From the NCBI GenBank assembly GCA_021730935.1, contig JAKFYJ010000015.1:1-64000 (forward strand): a DNA stretch of 64,000 nucleotides, written 5' to 3'. A program made the position numbers and the translations under genes. The notes beneath the pieces are model-generated. The model was not told the origin of the DNA. It saw nothing but the letters and a program-made list of their open reading frames with translations, and made no database searches. The DNA comes from Elusimicrobiota bacterium (GTDB taxonomy: Bacteria > Elusimicrobiota > Elusimicrobia > 2-02-FULL-39-32). Positions 7,912 to 18,201 of this stretch are shown here, one piece after another. The stretch's first letter is position 1. Every line of letters begins with the position of its first letter.

Positions 7912-10626
7912 TTACTCCTTGAAGGAGGCGATCATTTCCCGAACCCGCAAAAGCTTCTCGGCGGATTCCTTTTGCCTCGCTTCGGCTTTCTGCACTTCTT
8001 CCGGAGGAGCGTGGGTCTTGAAATCGGGGTTTGAAAGGCGGACCTTGATGCGCTCGATGTCGGCTTCAAGGTTCTGGGACTCTTTGGCGAGCCGAAGTTT
8101 TTCTTTTTCTATGTCGATGAGTCCTTCCAGCGGAATAAATATCTGCAGGTTTTTGACCACGGCGGAGGCCGCCTTCGCGGGTTTGGGAAGATTTACGCCG
8201 AGGCTCACCTGTTCCGCTTTGCACAAGTGGCGGACATATCCAAGGTGGGACTCACAAAACTCCCTGAGAGATTCGTCCGCAAGGTTCAGGACCATGGAAA
8301 TTTTCTGGCCGGGAGGAACATTCATTTCGGAACGGATGGAGCGCACCGAGGAGACAATTTCCATGATGACTGCCATGTCCTCTTCGGCCTTGCGGTCGAT
8401 CCACTTGGGTTCCGGTTTGGGATAAGATTCAAGCAAAAGGGATTTTTCTTTCCCTGCGCCGAGCTCCTTCCAAAGTTCTTCGGTGATGAAAGGCATGATC
8501 GGGTGCAGGAGCTTGAGGGAATGGGCCAGGACATGTTCCAGGATCCAGAGAGAGTCCTCCATCCTTGATTTTGTGAGCTCGACATACCAGTCGCAGAACT
8601 CGCTCCAGAGGAACTGATAAATCGCGCGGCTGGCCTGAGCGATGTTATAGCTCTCGATGGATTCCGAGACGGTGAGGACCGTGTCCTGAAAACGGGAAAG
8701 GATCCAGCGGTCGGAGAGCTCCAGCGGCGCGTCTTTTCTCGGAGCGGTTTTGCCGCGGTTCATAAACACGAAACGGCTCATGTTCCAGATTTTGTTGGCA
8801 AAGTTGCGCGCTCCCACAAAAGTGTCGTCGGAAATCTGCATGTCGCGGCCCGGGATGCTCTGGGAAGCGAGCACGAAACGCAGGGCGTCTGTCCCGAACC
8901 TTTCCATCATCGTGAGGGGGTCGATCACGTTCCCGAGGGACTTGGACATTTTCTTGCCCTGTTTATCGCGAACGATGCCATGAATGAAAACCTGCTGATA
9001 GGGAATTTTCTCCTGGGTTTTTCCGGATTGTTTGGGGTCAAAGGTGAGTCCGAACATGACCATTCGGGCGACCCACAGATAAAGGATTTCGTGGCCCGTC
9101 ACAAGGACGGAAGTCGGATAATATTTTTTGAATTCCGGAACCGGCGTGGGCCAATTAAAAACGGAGGACGGCCAGAGCGCAGAAGAAAACCAGGTGTCCA
9201 AAACATCGGGGTCCTGCTCAAAATTTGTTCCCCCGCACTCGGCGCACTTGCCGGGAGCCTGAGCGCCGGAGACGGGAGCGCATGTCGTCTTGAGGGCCGG
9301 GTGATCCTTTTCATGGCCTTCCTGATTTTTGACGCAATACCAAATCGGAATGCGGTGGCCCCACCAGATCTGGCGGGAAATGCACCAGTCCCTGAGGTTG
9401 TCCATCCAAAGGAGATAAGGTTTCGTCCAGGACTCCGGGAAAATTTTTACGAGACCCTGGCGCGTGGCGTCCGCCGCTTCCAGAGACATTTCTTTGGTGT
9501 TCAAAAACCACTGGTCCGAGACGAGCGGCTCGATCACGGTCCCGCAGCGATAGCACGTTCCGACCGAGTGAGCATAATCCTCGATTTTTTCTATGAGGTT
9601 CTGCTTTTCCAGGTCTTCCAGAATCCGTTTGCGGCACTCTTCGCGGGAAAGGCCCGAATAAACGCCGGCTTCCTTCGTCATTTTTCCGTCGAAACCGATC
9701 ACTTCGATCTTCGCGAGGTTGTGCCGTTCTCCCATGTCAAAGTCCGCAGGGTCATGAGCAGGAGTCACTTTCACGACGCCTGTCCCGAATTTGGGATCCA
9801 CCGCAGAGTCCGTGATCACTTCAATTTCTTTGTCCACCAGGGGCAACTGGACCCACCAGCCGTGAATTTTTTCGTATCGCGAATCGTCGGGATTGACAGC
9901 CACCGCCGTGTCTCCGAGCAGTGTTTCCGGCCGAGTGGTCGCGACAACCAGAGGCACGCCCTGCCAGCCGTCCGCTTTGCCTGATAAAATGGGATAACGG
10001 ATATGATAAAGCTTGTCTTTCCGTTCCTCAAACTCCACTTCGATGTCCGAGAGAGCCGTGTGACAGCGGACGCACCAGTTGACCATGCGTTTGCCGCGAT
10101 AGATCCAGCCTTTTTTATAAAGCTCGATGAAAGCGTGAACCACGGCTTTGGAACAGGACTCGTCCATGGTGAAATGCGTGCGCGACCAGTCCAGCATGCT
10201 CCCCAACCGGCGGAGCTGCATGAGGATGGTGTCGCCGGACTCTTTGCGCCACTGCCACATGCGTTCCAGGAATTTTTCCCGGCCCAAATCGTGACGGGAT
10301 TTTTTCTCGGCCTTGAGGAGTTTCTCCACAACATTCTGCGTGGCGATGCCGCCGTGGTCGGTGCCCGGAACCCAGAGCGTGTCAAAACCGTTCATCTTCT
10401 TGAACCGGATCAAAATGTCCTGAAGGGTGTTATTCAAGGCGTGGCCCATGTGCAGAGAGCCCGTCACATTGGGCGGCGGGATCACGATCACATAGGGCGG
10501 TTTGTCGGACGAAGGATCCGGCTCGGCGAGCTTTTCCTGAACCCAAAAATCGGCCCACCGGCTTTCGATCAGCTTGGGATCATAAGCCTTGGGAATTTCG
10601 CGTGTTGGTTCTGGCATATCAGTCAT
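7912..10626 (-). CDS. valS: Valyl-tRNA synthetase
   Basis: PPPNVTGSLHMGHALNNTLQD, KMSKSLGNVIDP, class I aaRS architecture with C-terminal coiled coil. Confidence 0.97.
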   Translation of the reverse strand: MTDMPEPTREIPKAYDPKLIESRWADFWVQEKLAEPDPSSDKPPYVIVIPPPNVTGSLHMGHALNNTLQDILIRFKKMNGFDTLWVPGTDHGGIATQNVVEKLLKAEKKSRHDLGREKFLERMWQWRKESGDTILMQLRRLGSMLDWSRTHFTMDESCSKAVVHAFIELYKKGWIYRGKRMVNWCVRCHTALSDIEVEFEERKDKLYHIRYPILSGKADGWQGVPLVVATTRPETLLGDTAVAVNPDDSRYEKIHGWWVQLPLVDKEIEVITDSAVDPKFGTGVVKVTPAHDPADFDMGERHNLAKIEVIGFDGKMTKEAGVYSGLSREECRKRILEDLEKQNLIEKIEDYAHSVGTCYRCGTVIEPLVSDQWFLNTKEMSLEAADATRQGLVKIFPESWTKPYLLWMDNLRDWCISRQIWWGHRIPIWYCVKNQEGHEKDHPALKTTCAPVSGAQAPGKCAECGGTNFEQDPDVLDTWFSSALWPSSVFNWPTPVPEFKKYYPTSVLVTGHEILYLWVARMVMFGLTFDPKQSGKTQEKIPYQQVFIHGIVRDKQGKKMSKSLGNVIDPLTMMERFGTDALRFVLASQSIPGRDMQISDDTFVGARNFANKIWNMSRFVFMNRGKTAPRKDAPLELSDRWILSRFQDTVLTVSESIESYNIAQASRAIYQFLWSEFCDWYVELTKSRMEDSLWILEHVLAHSLKLLHPIMPFITEELWKELGAGKEKSLLLESYPKPEPKWIDRKAEEDMAVIMEIVSSVRSIRSEMNVPPGQKISMVLNLADESLREFCESHLGYVRHLCKAEQVSLGVNLPKPAKAASAVVKNLQIFIPLEGLIDIEKEKLRLAKESQNLEADIERIKVRLSNPDFKTHAPPEEVQKAEARQKESAEKLLRVREMIASFKE

Positions 10627-10680
10627 ATTTTACCACATCCCGAGGGGCGGCGGGCGATGTATCTGGACGGAAAACGGGGA

Positions 10681-12006
10681 TCAGAGTTTTGAAATGAGGT
10701 CGGAGACCGCGGCCGTGATCATGTCCGCTGTCTGTCTCCCGAGGGACATGTTTTCTTCGTAACCGTCGTCGTGCCATTCAGAGTCGGGAACGATGTATCC
10801 GATCTCGTTGTTGCAGAGGCCGAATACAAAAGGATATCCGGGCGCCATTTTCCGTCTCAAAACATTTCCCAGTTCCGGGAACGCTTCGCCGGGCAAGGTC
10901 AAGATCTGAGCCGGGCCGATCTGAATGAACCCGATATCCGCGGGCAAATGATAGCCGTCGGCGTCTTTATGGATATATTCCCTGGAACTGCCGAACATGC
11001 CGGATTCAATGGCGCCGACATAGCGTTTATTATTCACGGGAAAAAGGATGTCTCTGGAACTGACCTTGAGCGTCTTGATCTCGACGGGTTTTTTATCGGA
11101 AAGGGATTCGATGACTTTTTCAGCCACGCCTTTGCCGACGCGGCCCCTGGACCAGAACGAATGGAACAGGACAAACGGCGACTGCATCCCGCCGATGTCG
11201 GCCGCGACAAACATCCCCACGCCGCCGTATTTTTTTTCGATCCTCTCGCGGAGGACGCCGGGATAATCCGAAGTGATCTCGGTGTTGCCCCCGTTCAGGA
11301 CTTCGGCGTGCATGGCATAATTCGCCAGGGTGGCGATCGCACGGTTTTCCTCGTCCACGAACTGCATCGTGAGGAGCATGTCGTTGATCACTTTGGGAGG
11401 CCTGGAATCCTCAATGGGGTTGTCATAGCGGATTTTCCCGAAAACCGCGCGGGCGGGCTTGAGTCGGCTCAAAGCGTCTTTGGCGCAGTCGAAAACATGG
11501 CCCCGCACATGGCTCAAAAATTCTTCGTCTTTGCCGGTTTTCCCGTCCTGACCCCACAGCCCGATCGCGTCCGGAGCGCTGTGATCGTGAGTGCTGCAGA
11601 TGAATATTCTTGAGGGAGAAACGCCCAGCTCTTTTTTGATCCGGGCCTTCACTGCGGCGACATCGTCGAAAAGATAGCCGATCAGGTCCACCGTGATGAT
11701 GAGCATGGGCTCGGTTCCGTCGCTCAGGGCCAGAGCCGTGGTCCAGAGATCGTCGTGCACGCCCGTGGCATAGCGGCCGCCCTGATACCCTGCCAGCCAG
11801 ACAGGGTCCCACTTGCCGTTCCGGTTATAATCCTTGAACGGTTCGCCGTCGTCATAACGGTGATTGTTGTTGGCGTCGCTGAAAGGTTCCACGACGGGCG
11901 TGATTTTGACCTTGGAAGCGCCGGCCATGAAATTGATTTTCGCCTCGGCGGCAAAAAGATTGGGAACCATAAGAAGCGCGGCCAAAACCGCATAACTTTT
12001 TTTCAT
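10681..12006 (-). CDS. Secreted neutral/alkaline ceramidase-like protein
   Basis: Signal peptide; AGASKVKITP; STHDHSAPDAIG; ceramidase N-terminal-domain-like. Confidence 0.75.
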   Translation of the reverse strand: MKKSYAVLAALLMVPNLFAAEAKINFMAGASKVKITPVVEPFSDANNNHRYDDGEPFKDYNRNGKWDPVWLAGYQGGRYATGVHDDLWTTALALSDGTEPMLIITVDLIGYLFDDVAAVKARIKKELGVSPSRIFICSTHDHSAPDAIGLWGQDGKTGKDEEFLSHVRGHVFDCAKDALSRLKPARAVFGKIRYDNPIEDSRPPKVINDMLLTMQFVDEENRAIATLANYAMHAEVLNGGNTEITSDYPGVLRERIEKKYGGVGMFVAADIGGMQSPFVLFHSFWSRGRVGKGVAEKVIESLSDKKPVEIKTLKVSSRDILFPVNNKRYVGAIESGMFGSSREYIHKDADGYHLPADIGFIQIGPAQILTLPGEAFPELGNVLRRKMAPGYPFVFGLCNNEIGYIVPDSEWHDDGYEENMSLGRQTADMITAAVSDLISKL

Positions 12007-12008
12007 GT

Positions 12009-13016
12009 TTATCCGCCCACTCCTTTAAAGAGGATGCCCCAGATGAAGTCCACGCCCATGTGCACGACGGCGGCGATGGTGATTTTGCCCGTGACCATAA
12101 ATGTCCATCCGTAAAATGCGCCCGCGATGGCGGCCAGGATCACATAAGGCCAGCTCGGCGGGTTCAAGTTGTTGTAATGAGCCATGCCGAAAATAACCGA
12201 GGCGGCCGCGAGCGCGATCCATTTTGAATAAGGCAGACGGCTGAAAATTTTCGCGCACAGGTTCTGGATGATGCTCCGGAAAAGCAGTTCTTCCGGCAGG
12301 GCCACCAGAAAATAGATCCCAAAGATACTTTCTACCATTTCCGCCACGGGAGTGTCAAAGCCGCCATACCGCAAAAAATTGAGGCGGATCCCGATGGGGA
12401 TGAGAGTGACTGAAAGGGCGAGAAGCGAAAAAACAACCGGGACGAAATCCGGCCATTTCCACCGGAAGTGATATCCGATGTCCGGCAGGTTTCTGACGAT
12501 GAGAAAGAGATAAAGTCCCAGGACCGGAGCGCCGAAAGCGAGAGCGGGGATTTGGATGCCTTCGCTGAATTTAATGTCAAAGCCCGACAATTTTCCGAAC
12601 TCGATCGGGAGCCAGAGAATGAGAGCAGCAAGAAATTCTTTCACGTAAAATTTATGGTTCTCCAGCACAGGCGAGACAAGCAGGATCAGCGGGACAAGAA
12701 CCCAAAGCGCCAAGCGCAGAAACAGGCTGGGACTGAAATTGCCCGGCCAGACGCTCGCGATGACATAAGCCGCAAGAATCCCTGCGGGGATCAGGAGCTT
12801 GTTTAAAAATGACCGGCCCGCAAACACGCGGGAACGCTCGCAAAAAACTTCCGAACTGTATAGGATATAGGGGATGAGAAGAACGGAAAAAGGGATGAAC
12901 CCCTGGAAATATGACGCGGACCAGAAATGGATTTTGGCAAGAACCTCGAGGAGGACCGTGGCAATGCTGAAAAGCAAAACCAGGAGCCCGAGGGCAATTT
13001 TAAATTCCTTATTCAT
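12009..13016 (-). CDS. CPBP family intramembrane metalloprotease
   Basis: PEELLFRSI (EExxxR), FGMAHYN, HMGVDF motifs; multi-TM. Start at MNKEFK preferred over ORF-track start 13121. Confidence 0.85.
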   Translation of the reverse strand: MNKEFKIALGLLVLLFSIATVLLEVLAKIHFWSASYFQGFIPFSVLLIPYILYSSEVFCERSRVFAGRSFLNKLLIPAGILAAYVIASVWPGNFSPSLFLRLALWVLVPLILLVSPVLENHKFYVKEFLAALILWLPIEFGKLSGFDIKFSEGIQIPALAFGAPVLGLYLFLIVRNLPDIGYHFRWKWPDFVPVVFSLLALSVTLIPIGIRLNFLRYGGFDTPVAEMVESIFGIYFLVALPEELLFRSIIQNLCAKIFSRLPYSKWIALAAASVIFGMAHYNNLNPPSWPYVILAAIAGAFYGWTFMVTGKITIAAVVHMGVDFIWGILFKGVGG

Positions 13017-13019
13017 CCC

Positions 13020-13664
13020 GTGTTGATTCATAAAAAAAATCGCCGGTCCGCCGTTCAGGTGTGCATCGAAATCGCTCTTATCCTGGCCTATATCTGGATC
13101 GTGGAACGCGTCAGCCCCCAAGGGTTCAACGCCGTTTTCCTCTGGGGCCTGGTCGTGGGGTTCCCCGTGGCCTGCATCGCGCTTGACCAGAGGGAGTTCC
13201 CGGAATTCAGCCTCGACTGGCAGGCCTTCCTCAACTGTCTCCGCATACTGGTCTGGTTCACGGTGCTGGCGACTGGACTCCTCACGGCGATGTCGCTCTA
13301 TTTCAAAACTTTCAATTATGACGGACAGTTCTTAAAGCGCGTCTCCGAATATATTTTCTGGGCGTTCCTTCAGCAAATCGGCCTTCAAACTTTTCTCACC
13401 CACCGCGTCGGCAAAGTCGTTTCAAACAGACGCCTCGCCGCCCTTGCAAGTTCTTCTTTGTTCGCTCTCCTGCATTTCCCCAATCCCGTGCTGATGGCGT
13501 TCACCTGGGTCAGCGGGTTTTTTTGGGCTTTGTCTTATCTTGAGGCGCCGAATTTATATGCGATCGCGATTTCCCACGGATGGCTCGCGGTCATCGCGCT
13601 CCACAGCGTGCCCTCGTCCTGGCTCCACGGCCTCCGCGTGGGCCCCACCTACTGGACTTACTGA
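13020..13664 (+). CDS. CPBP-like membrane protein with variant motif 1
   Basis: Multi-TM; FLQQIGLQTFLTHR in place of EExxxR; FALLHFPN and ISHGW histidines kept. Start codon uncertain (GTG 13020 or TTG 13023). Confidence 0.7.
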   Translation: MLIHKKNRRSAVQVCIEIALILAYIWIVERVSPQGFNAVFLWGLVVGFPVACIALDQREFPEFSLDWQAFLNCLRILVWFTVLATGLLTAMSLYFKTFNYDGQFLKRVSEYIFWAFLQQIGLQTFLTHRVGKVVSNRRLAALASSSLFALLHFPNPVLMAFTWVSGFFWALSYLEAPNLYAIAISHGWLAVIALHSVPSSWLHGLRVGPTYWTY

Positions 13665-14005
13665 TTTACTTTTAGCGGAACTTTATACGCCCGCCTTGGC
13701 CGCGGCAACCCGTGGTGGATGGCGTGCCGTTCTTCTTTTTCCATGATGACGTCGATGGCGCTCCGAAATGAGCCGATGATCACCAGGAGCCAGCCCAGGA
13801 CATGCGAGACGACGCTCCCGATGCTTCCGATGTTCTGAAGGAATTCCACTTTGGAGGGGCCCAGAGTGAAGGCCGCGCCCAGGAGGAAGAACAAACCTCC
13901 CACGCCCACCATGTCATAGGGCTTCTTGTAGATTTCGTATCCGGCGAGCTTTGCGAACAACGGCGCCGAGAGGCAGGCGATCCCGAGAATGATGGTCTCG
14001 TACAT
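13658..14005 (-). CDS. Hypothetical small membrane protein
   Basis: Three predicted hydrophobic segments, basic tail. Confidence 0.6.
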   Translation of the reverse strand: MYETIILGIACLSAPLFAKLAGYEIYKKPYDMVGVGGLFFLLGAAFTLGPSKVEFLQNIGSIGSVVSHVLGWLLVIIGSFRSAIDVIMEKEERHAIHHGLPRPRRAYKVPLKVNQ

Positions 14006-14074
14006 TGTTGCACCCCCTTCTTTCGTCTAACAAATATACCCCCTGAAAGGCGGTTTTTCAAGGGTTCGGAATTG

Positions 14075-15472
14075 TTATAAAAGAGGGGAAAAAAGGCGGG
14101 CGGCTCCGTCCCTGAGACGGACGGGCATGGGCCTGGAATCCACTTTGGACTTTGTGATTTCCCGAGCCTGGCTTATTTTGCGGTCCACCAGAGCTGAGAG
14201 GTTTCGGGCGAGAGGAAGATCATAACATTCCACGTCCAGTTCAAAGTTGAGCCGGAGACTCCTGCGGTCCCAGTTTGAGGAGCCGAAGAGGACCCAGGCC
14301 TCGTCAATGATCAAAAGCTTGCTGTGGTCAAAAGGCGCGGGCGTGCTCCAGACGCGGCACCCTCTCTCAAGGACTTGCCAGAGCATGGACTGCGTTGCCC
14401 AGCGCACCAGCATGAGATCATTTTTTTCCGGCATGATAATGTCCACCCGCACACCGCTCATGGCGGCCAAGTTCAGAGCGTTGATGAGGGTTGTGTCCGG
14501 CAGAAAATAGGGCGTCATGATTTTTATGGATTTCCGGGCGTTCGTGATGGCGCTGAGGAGAATCCAGCGGCAGTGATCCAGATCTTCGTCGGGGCCGGAA
14601 CTCACCGCCCGGGCCTCGGCGTCCCCTGACTCGGAAAGTTTCGGAAACCAATTTTCTCCGTCAATAAATTCTCCTGTCGTGAACGCCCAATCCAGACGAA
14701 ATGTCTCCTGAACGCGGGCCACCACCGGGCCTTCCAGGCGGAAATGGATGTCCTGGATGGGGTCAGAGGTGATGTTCATGCTCCCCGTAAACGCAATTTT
14801 TCCGTCGATCGTCAGAATTTTCCTGTGATTGCGCAGATTAAAATAAGCCATGCGCCAGGGCAGGAGAGTGGGCATGAAATAGGCCACCCTCGCGCCATTC
14901 TTTTTTAGATCCTTATATACCGAAGACCAAAAAAATCCTGAACCGACATCATCGATCAGGACCCGGACCTGAACCTTCCTCAAGGCCGCTCTGGACAAAG
15001 CGTCAATAAACATCCGGCCGGATGAATCATGGTTGAAAATGTAAGTTGAGAGACAGACGGAATTTTTCGCTTCGTTGATGGCCTGAACCATGGCGGGATA
15101 GGCCTTGTCACGATGATCAAAAAAATCAACCTTGTTGCCGAAAGTGAGCGGATTTTTTACGACCCGCTCAACGAGGTGAGAAAGGGAAAGGAGGTGCTCG
15201 AACCCTTCGGGCAATGAGGCGGCAAACTTTTCGTCGTCAAGCTGGATCTTCGCGGCGGATTTTGAAGTGATCCTTCTTTTTTTAAGGCGGGAGGCTTTGC
15301 GTTCGATGCGGTTGATGCCGAAGAAATAATACAGAACGGGCCCCGCGATGGGAAGAGCCCAAACCACCACCACCCACCAGGCCGCGGAGTGAGGGTCCCT
15401 GCGTCTGAGAATAGCGTGACCTGTTGAGAATACCGCGGGCAGAATATACAGGACGCCGAGGAGCACTCTCAT
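14075..15472 (-). CDS. cls: Cardiolipin synthase / phospholipase D family
   Basis: Two HKD motifs: HRKILTIDGKIAFTGSMN and HSKLLIIDEAWVLFGSSNWD; N-terminal TM. Confidence 0.92.
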   Translation of the reverse strand: MRVLLGVLYILPAVFSTGHAILRRRDPHSAAWWVVVVWALPIAGPVLYYFFGINRIERKASRLKKRRITSKSAAKIQLDDEKFAASLPEGFEHLLSLSHLVERVVKNPLTFGNKVDFFDHRDKAYPAMVQAINEAKNSVCLSTYIFNHDSSGRMFIDALSRAALRKVQVRVLIDDVGSGFFWSSVYKDLKKNGARVAYFMPTLLPWRMAYFNLRNHRKILTIDGKIAFTGSMNITSDPIQDIHFRLEGPVVARVQETFRLDWAFTTGEFIDGENWFPKLSESGDAEARAVSSGPDEDLDHCRWILLSAITNARKSIKIMTPYFLPDTTLINALNLAAMSGVRVDIIMPEKNDLMLVRWATQSMLWQVLERGCRVWSTPAPFDHSKLLIIDEAWVLFGSSNWDRRSLRLNFELDVECYDLPLARNLSALVDRKISQAREITKSKVDSRPMPVRLRDGAARLFSPLL

Positions 15473-15481
15473 GAAGAGAGT

Positions 15482-16150
15482 TTATAATTTTTCTTTTACG
15501 ATGTGTCCGTCCACGAGATGAATTCTGCGGCCCGCGTGGCTGGCGAAATCCATGTCGTGGGTCACCATGATGACGGTGGTCCCAAGCTTGGAATTGCAGT
15601 CACGGATGATTTTCATCACAAGTTCTCCGTTGACGGAATCCAAAGACCCTGTGGGCTCGTCCGCAAAAAGATATCTCGGCTCCATGCAAAGAGCCCGCGC
15701 AATCGCCACGCGTTGCATTTCGCCTCCGGACAATTGCCTGGGCAAGCGGTCCGCCTTGTCTCCCATCCCAAACTCATTAAGGAGCGAAAGACCATACGCT
15801 TTCCGTTCTTCTTCTCGGCCATATTTTCGAGCGGGCAATAAAATATTCTCCAAAGCCGTGAGTTCCGCGATCAGAAAATGGAATTGAAAAACGAACCCCA
15901 TCTTTTCGTTGCGGAAACGGTGAAGGTCTTCGGATTTCATTCGGGTGATGTCAACGCCGTCGATTTCGATGGTTCCGCCCGTCGCCTTGTCCAGACTGCT
16001 CAGCAAATAAAGGAGCGTGCTCTTGCCCGCTCCGGAACGGCCCGTCAATGCCACGAATTCTCCGTCTTTAATTTCAAGATTTATGTCGGACAGGATCCGG
16101 TTGGAAGAGTTGCCGATGAATTTTTCCACGCCTCTGGCGGAAATGCCCAC
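15482..16150 (-). CDS. ABC transporter ATP-binding protein (LolD/MacB-type)
   Basis: Walker A GRSGAGKST, signature LSGGEMQR, Walker B LFADEPTGSLD. Confidence 0.92.
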   Translation of the reverse strand: MGISARGVEKFIGNSSNRILSDINLEIKDGEFVALTGRSGAGKSTLLYLLSSLDKATGGTIEIDGVDITRMKSEDLHRFRNEKMGFVFQFHFLIAELTALENILLPARKYGREEERKAYGLSLLNEFGMGDKADRLPRQLSGGEMQRVAIARALCMEPRYLFADEPTGSLDSVNGELVMKIIRDCNSKLGTTVIMVTHDMDFASHAGRRIHLVDGHIVKEKL

Positions 16151-16153
16151 GGG

Positions 16154-17407
16154 TCACTCCGCTCCGGCTCGGATGATTTCGATGGGCGTGAGTTTTCCCG
16201 CGGCGCGCGCGGGGAGAATGCTGGCAAGCGAAGACGCTATCAAAGCCAACAGAGCGGCCTGAACATAAATGTAAGGGTCAAAGGAAATCATGAGGTGTCC
16301 TGTCCCGATCGCCATGGGTCCGCCTCCGAAGGGAATCGTCTGAAGATAAAGGCATGCGGCATATCCGAACAAAAGTCCCGTGAGCGCGCCGGAAACTCCG
16401 AGCATGAATCCTTGAGAGAAGAAGAGCCAGAGGATGTCCCGCGTGTCATATCCCATGGAACGCAGGATCGCGATGTCCTGCCGTTTGTGCATCACGGTCA
16501 TGTTGAGGACATTGTATATGCCGAACGCCGCCACGATTAAAATAGCGCCGATGGACATAAACCGGACCATGTCTTGAATGCGGAATACGTCGAATAAATT
16601 GGAATTGATCTGGTCCCAGCTTTCCACCTTTTCAGGCCCGATGGCCGCCCAGGTGTTGGCGATGGCCGCCGCCTGAGAATGGTCATGCAATTTTACCGCA
16701 ATGGCATTCACCTGATTGAGAGTCCTTTTTACTTTTTGGACGTCGCCCAAAGAACCATAGGCGTTCACATCCGCAAGGCGGTTCCCGGTTCGATAGACCC
16801 CGACAACCTTGAACGGCGCGGGAGGTGTGTTGGCCAGAGAGACATAAACATTTTGAGAAACTTCCACGCCCAATTTTTTCTTGAGCTCAGATCCGATGAT
16901 GAGACGGTTGCCTCCGGAAGCGAGGTCCGCGAATTTGCCTTCGATGACATAATCGCCGATGGTGGTGACTTTCTGCTGTTGAAGGGGATCGCATCCGGTC
17001 AAGATCGCAGAAAAATTGGCTTTGCCGTTGGCGAAGATGACGGGAGCGGTCAGCTGGGGAGAATAGGCCGCCACGCGGGGATCGTTCTTGAGGCGCTGAT
17101 ACCAGCTCTGGGGATTTTCAACAATGGCGCTGTCTTTTCTGCCCGAGGGAGGAACGGTCCAAAAGATGTGCTGATATGCCGACGAGAAAAAGGAGTTGTC
17201 CAAAGAGCGTTCGGTCAGGAAATCTTCGCGCGACTGGATGAGGACATGGGCGCTGTTGTTGATGAGCTGGTCGATCAGATAATATCGGAATCCGAGCATG
17301 AAGCCGGAGATGGTGACATAAGCCGCGGCGCCGAAGAAAATTCCAAGGAGAGTGAGGAGGGTTTGGCGGGGCCGCGAGAAAAGATAGCGGAGCGCGAGCG
17401 CATTCAT
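16154..17407 (-). CDS. ABC transporter permease, FtsX/LolC type
   Basis: MNALALRYLFSRPRQTLLTLLGIFFGAA; MacB-like periplasmic region; three C-terminal TMs. Confidence 0.9.
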   Translation of the reverse strand: MNALALRYLFSRPRQTLLTLLGIFFGAAAYVTISGFMLGFRYYLIDQLINNSAHVLIQSREDFLTERSLDNSFFSSAYQHIFWTVPPSGRKDSAIVENPQSWYQRLKNDPRVAAYSPQLTAPVIFANGKANFSAILTGCDPLQQQKVTTIGDYVIEGKFADLASGGNRLIIGSELKKKLGVEVSQNVYVSLANTPPAPFKVVGVYRTGNRLADVNAYGSLGDVQKVKRTLNQVNAIAVKLHDHSQAAAIANTWAAIGPEKVESWDQINSNLFDVFRIQDMVRFMSIGAILIVAAFGIYNVLNMTVMHKRQDIAILRSMGYDTRDILWLFFSQGFMLGVSGALTGLLFGYAACLYLQTIPFGGGPMAIGTGHLMISFDPYIYVQAALLALIASSLASILPARAAGKLTPIEIIRAGAE

Positions 17408-18201
17408 TTTTTTTCTGCCTCTTTCTTGATGAGGAGCCGGTCGCCTTCTTGGACGCCGCCGGAAACGATCTGAACCGTTTCTCCGTCCACAATGCCTATT
17501 TTTATTTCAACCGCCTGCGCCCGGCCGGAACCCCGCTTGACCCAAACTTTTCCCTCTTCAATCGCGGCAAGAGGCGCCAAAAGCGCGTCGGGAATTTCGG
17601 CAATGCCGATGGCGACATCAGCCGTCATGCCTGGGAGAATCTGCGGAGGGAGGTTCGCGACCCCGATTCGGACAAGAAAATTGTTTTCGTGGGAATAAAC
17701 TGACTGAACCGCGCCTTCGAAAGATTCTCCTCTCATGCTTTCAAAACTGATCCTGGCCTTCTGCCCTTGCCGGACGCGGAGGACAGCGCGCTGTTCGAGC
17801 GACACGACGATGTAACGGTCTTTCAGGTCTGCGAGGCTCAGGATCACGGACTGGGCAAAAACATTTTCTCCAATCTTGACCGGCAGATAAGTCACGGTCC
17901 CGTCAAAAGGCGCGGCAACGGAAACAGTCCCCTCCAGCTCAACGAGAGGCTGACCCCGCTTCACCGGATCGCCTTCCTTCACATAAAGTTTCCGCACCGT
18001 GCTGGTGACCCCAAGTTTGACCTGATAACTTTTGGAAGCCGTCACGGTCCCGATGCCGTAAACGCTCTCCAAGACCGGTCCCCGTTTGAGAGGCTGTGTC
18101 AGAGAATTTGAACCGTTCGAAACCACGCTCCGCCATTGCCAGGCCGCAGCCAAGAGGACAGCCGCGATTCCGGCGATGACGAAGGCTTTTTTATGTTTCA
18201 T
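17404..18201 (-). CDS. Efflux periplasmic adaptor (HlyD/MacA-like)
   Basis: N-terminal TM, VKEGDPVKRGQPLVELEG...APFDGTVTYLPVKIGENV lipoyl-like hairpin. Confidence 0.88.
   Translation of the reverse strand: MKHKKAFVIAGIAAVLLAAAWQWRSVVSNGSNSLTQPLKRGPVLESVYGIGTVTASKSYQVKLGVTSTVRKLYVKEGDPVKRGQPLVELEGTVSVAAPFDGTVTYLPVKIGENVFAQSVILSLADLKDRYIVVSLEQRAVLRVRQGQKARISFESMRGESFEGAVQSVYSHENNFLVRIGVANLPPQILPGMTADVAIGIAEIPDALLAPLAAIEEGKVWVKRGSGRAQAVEIKIGIVDGETVQIVSGGVQEGDRLLIKKEAEKK

Noticed and set aside
8980-9984. 334-aa plus-strand ORF
   Set aside because: Antisense to valS; no family features.
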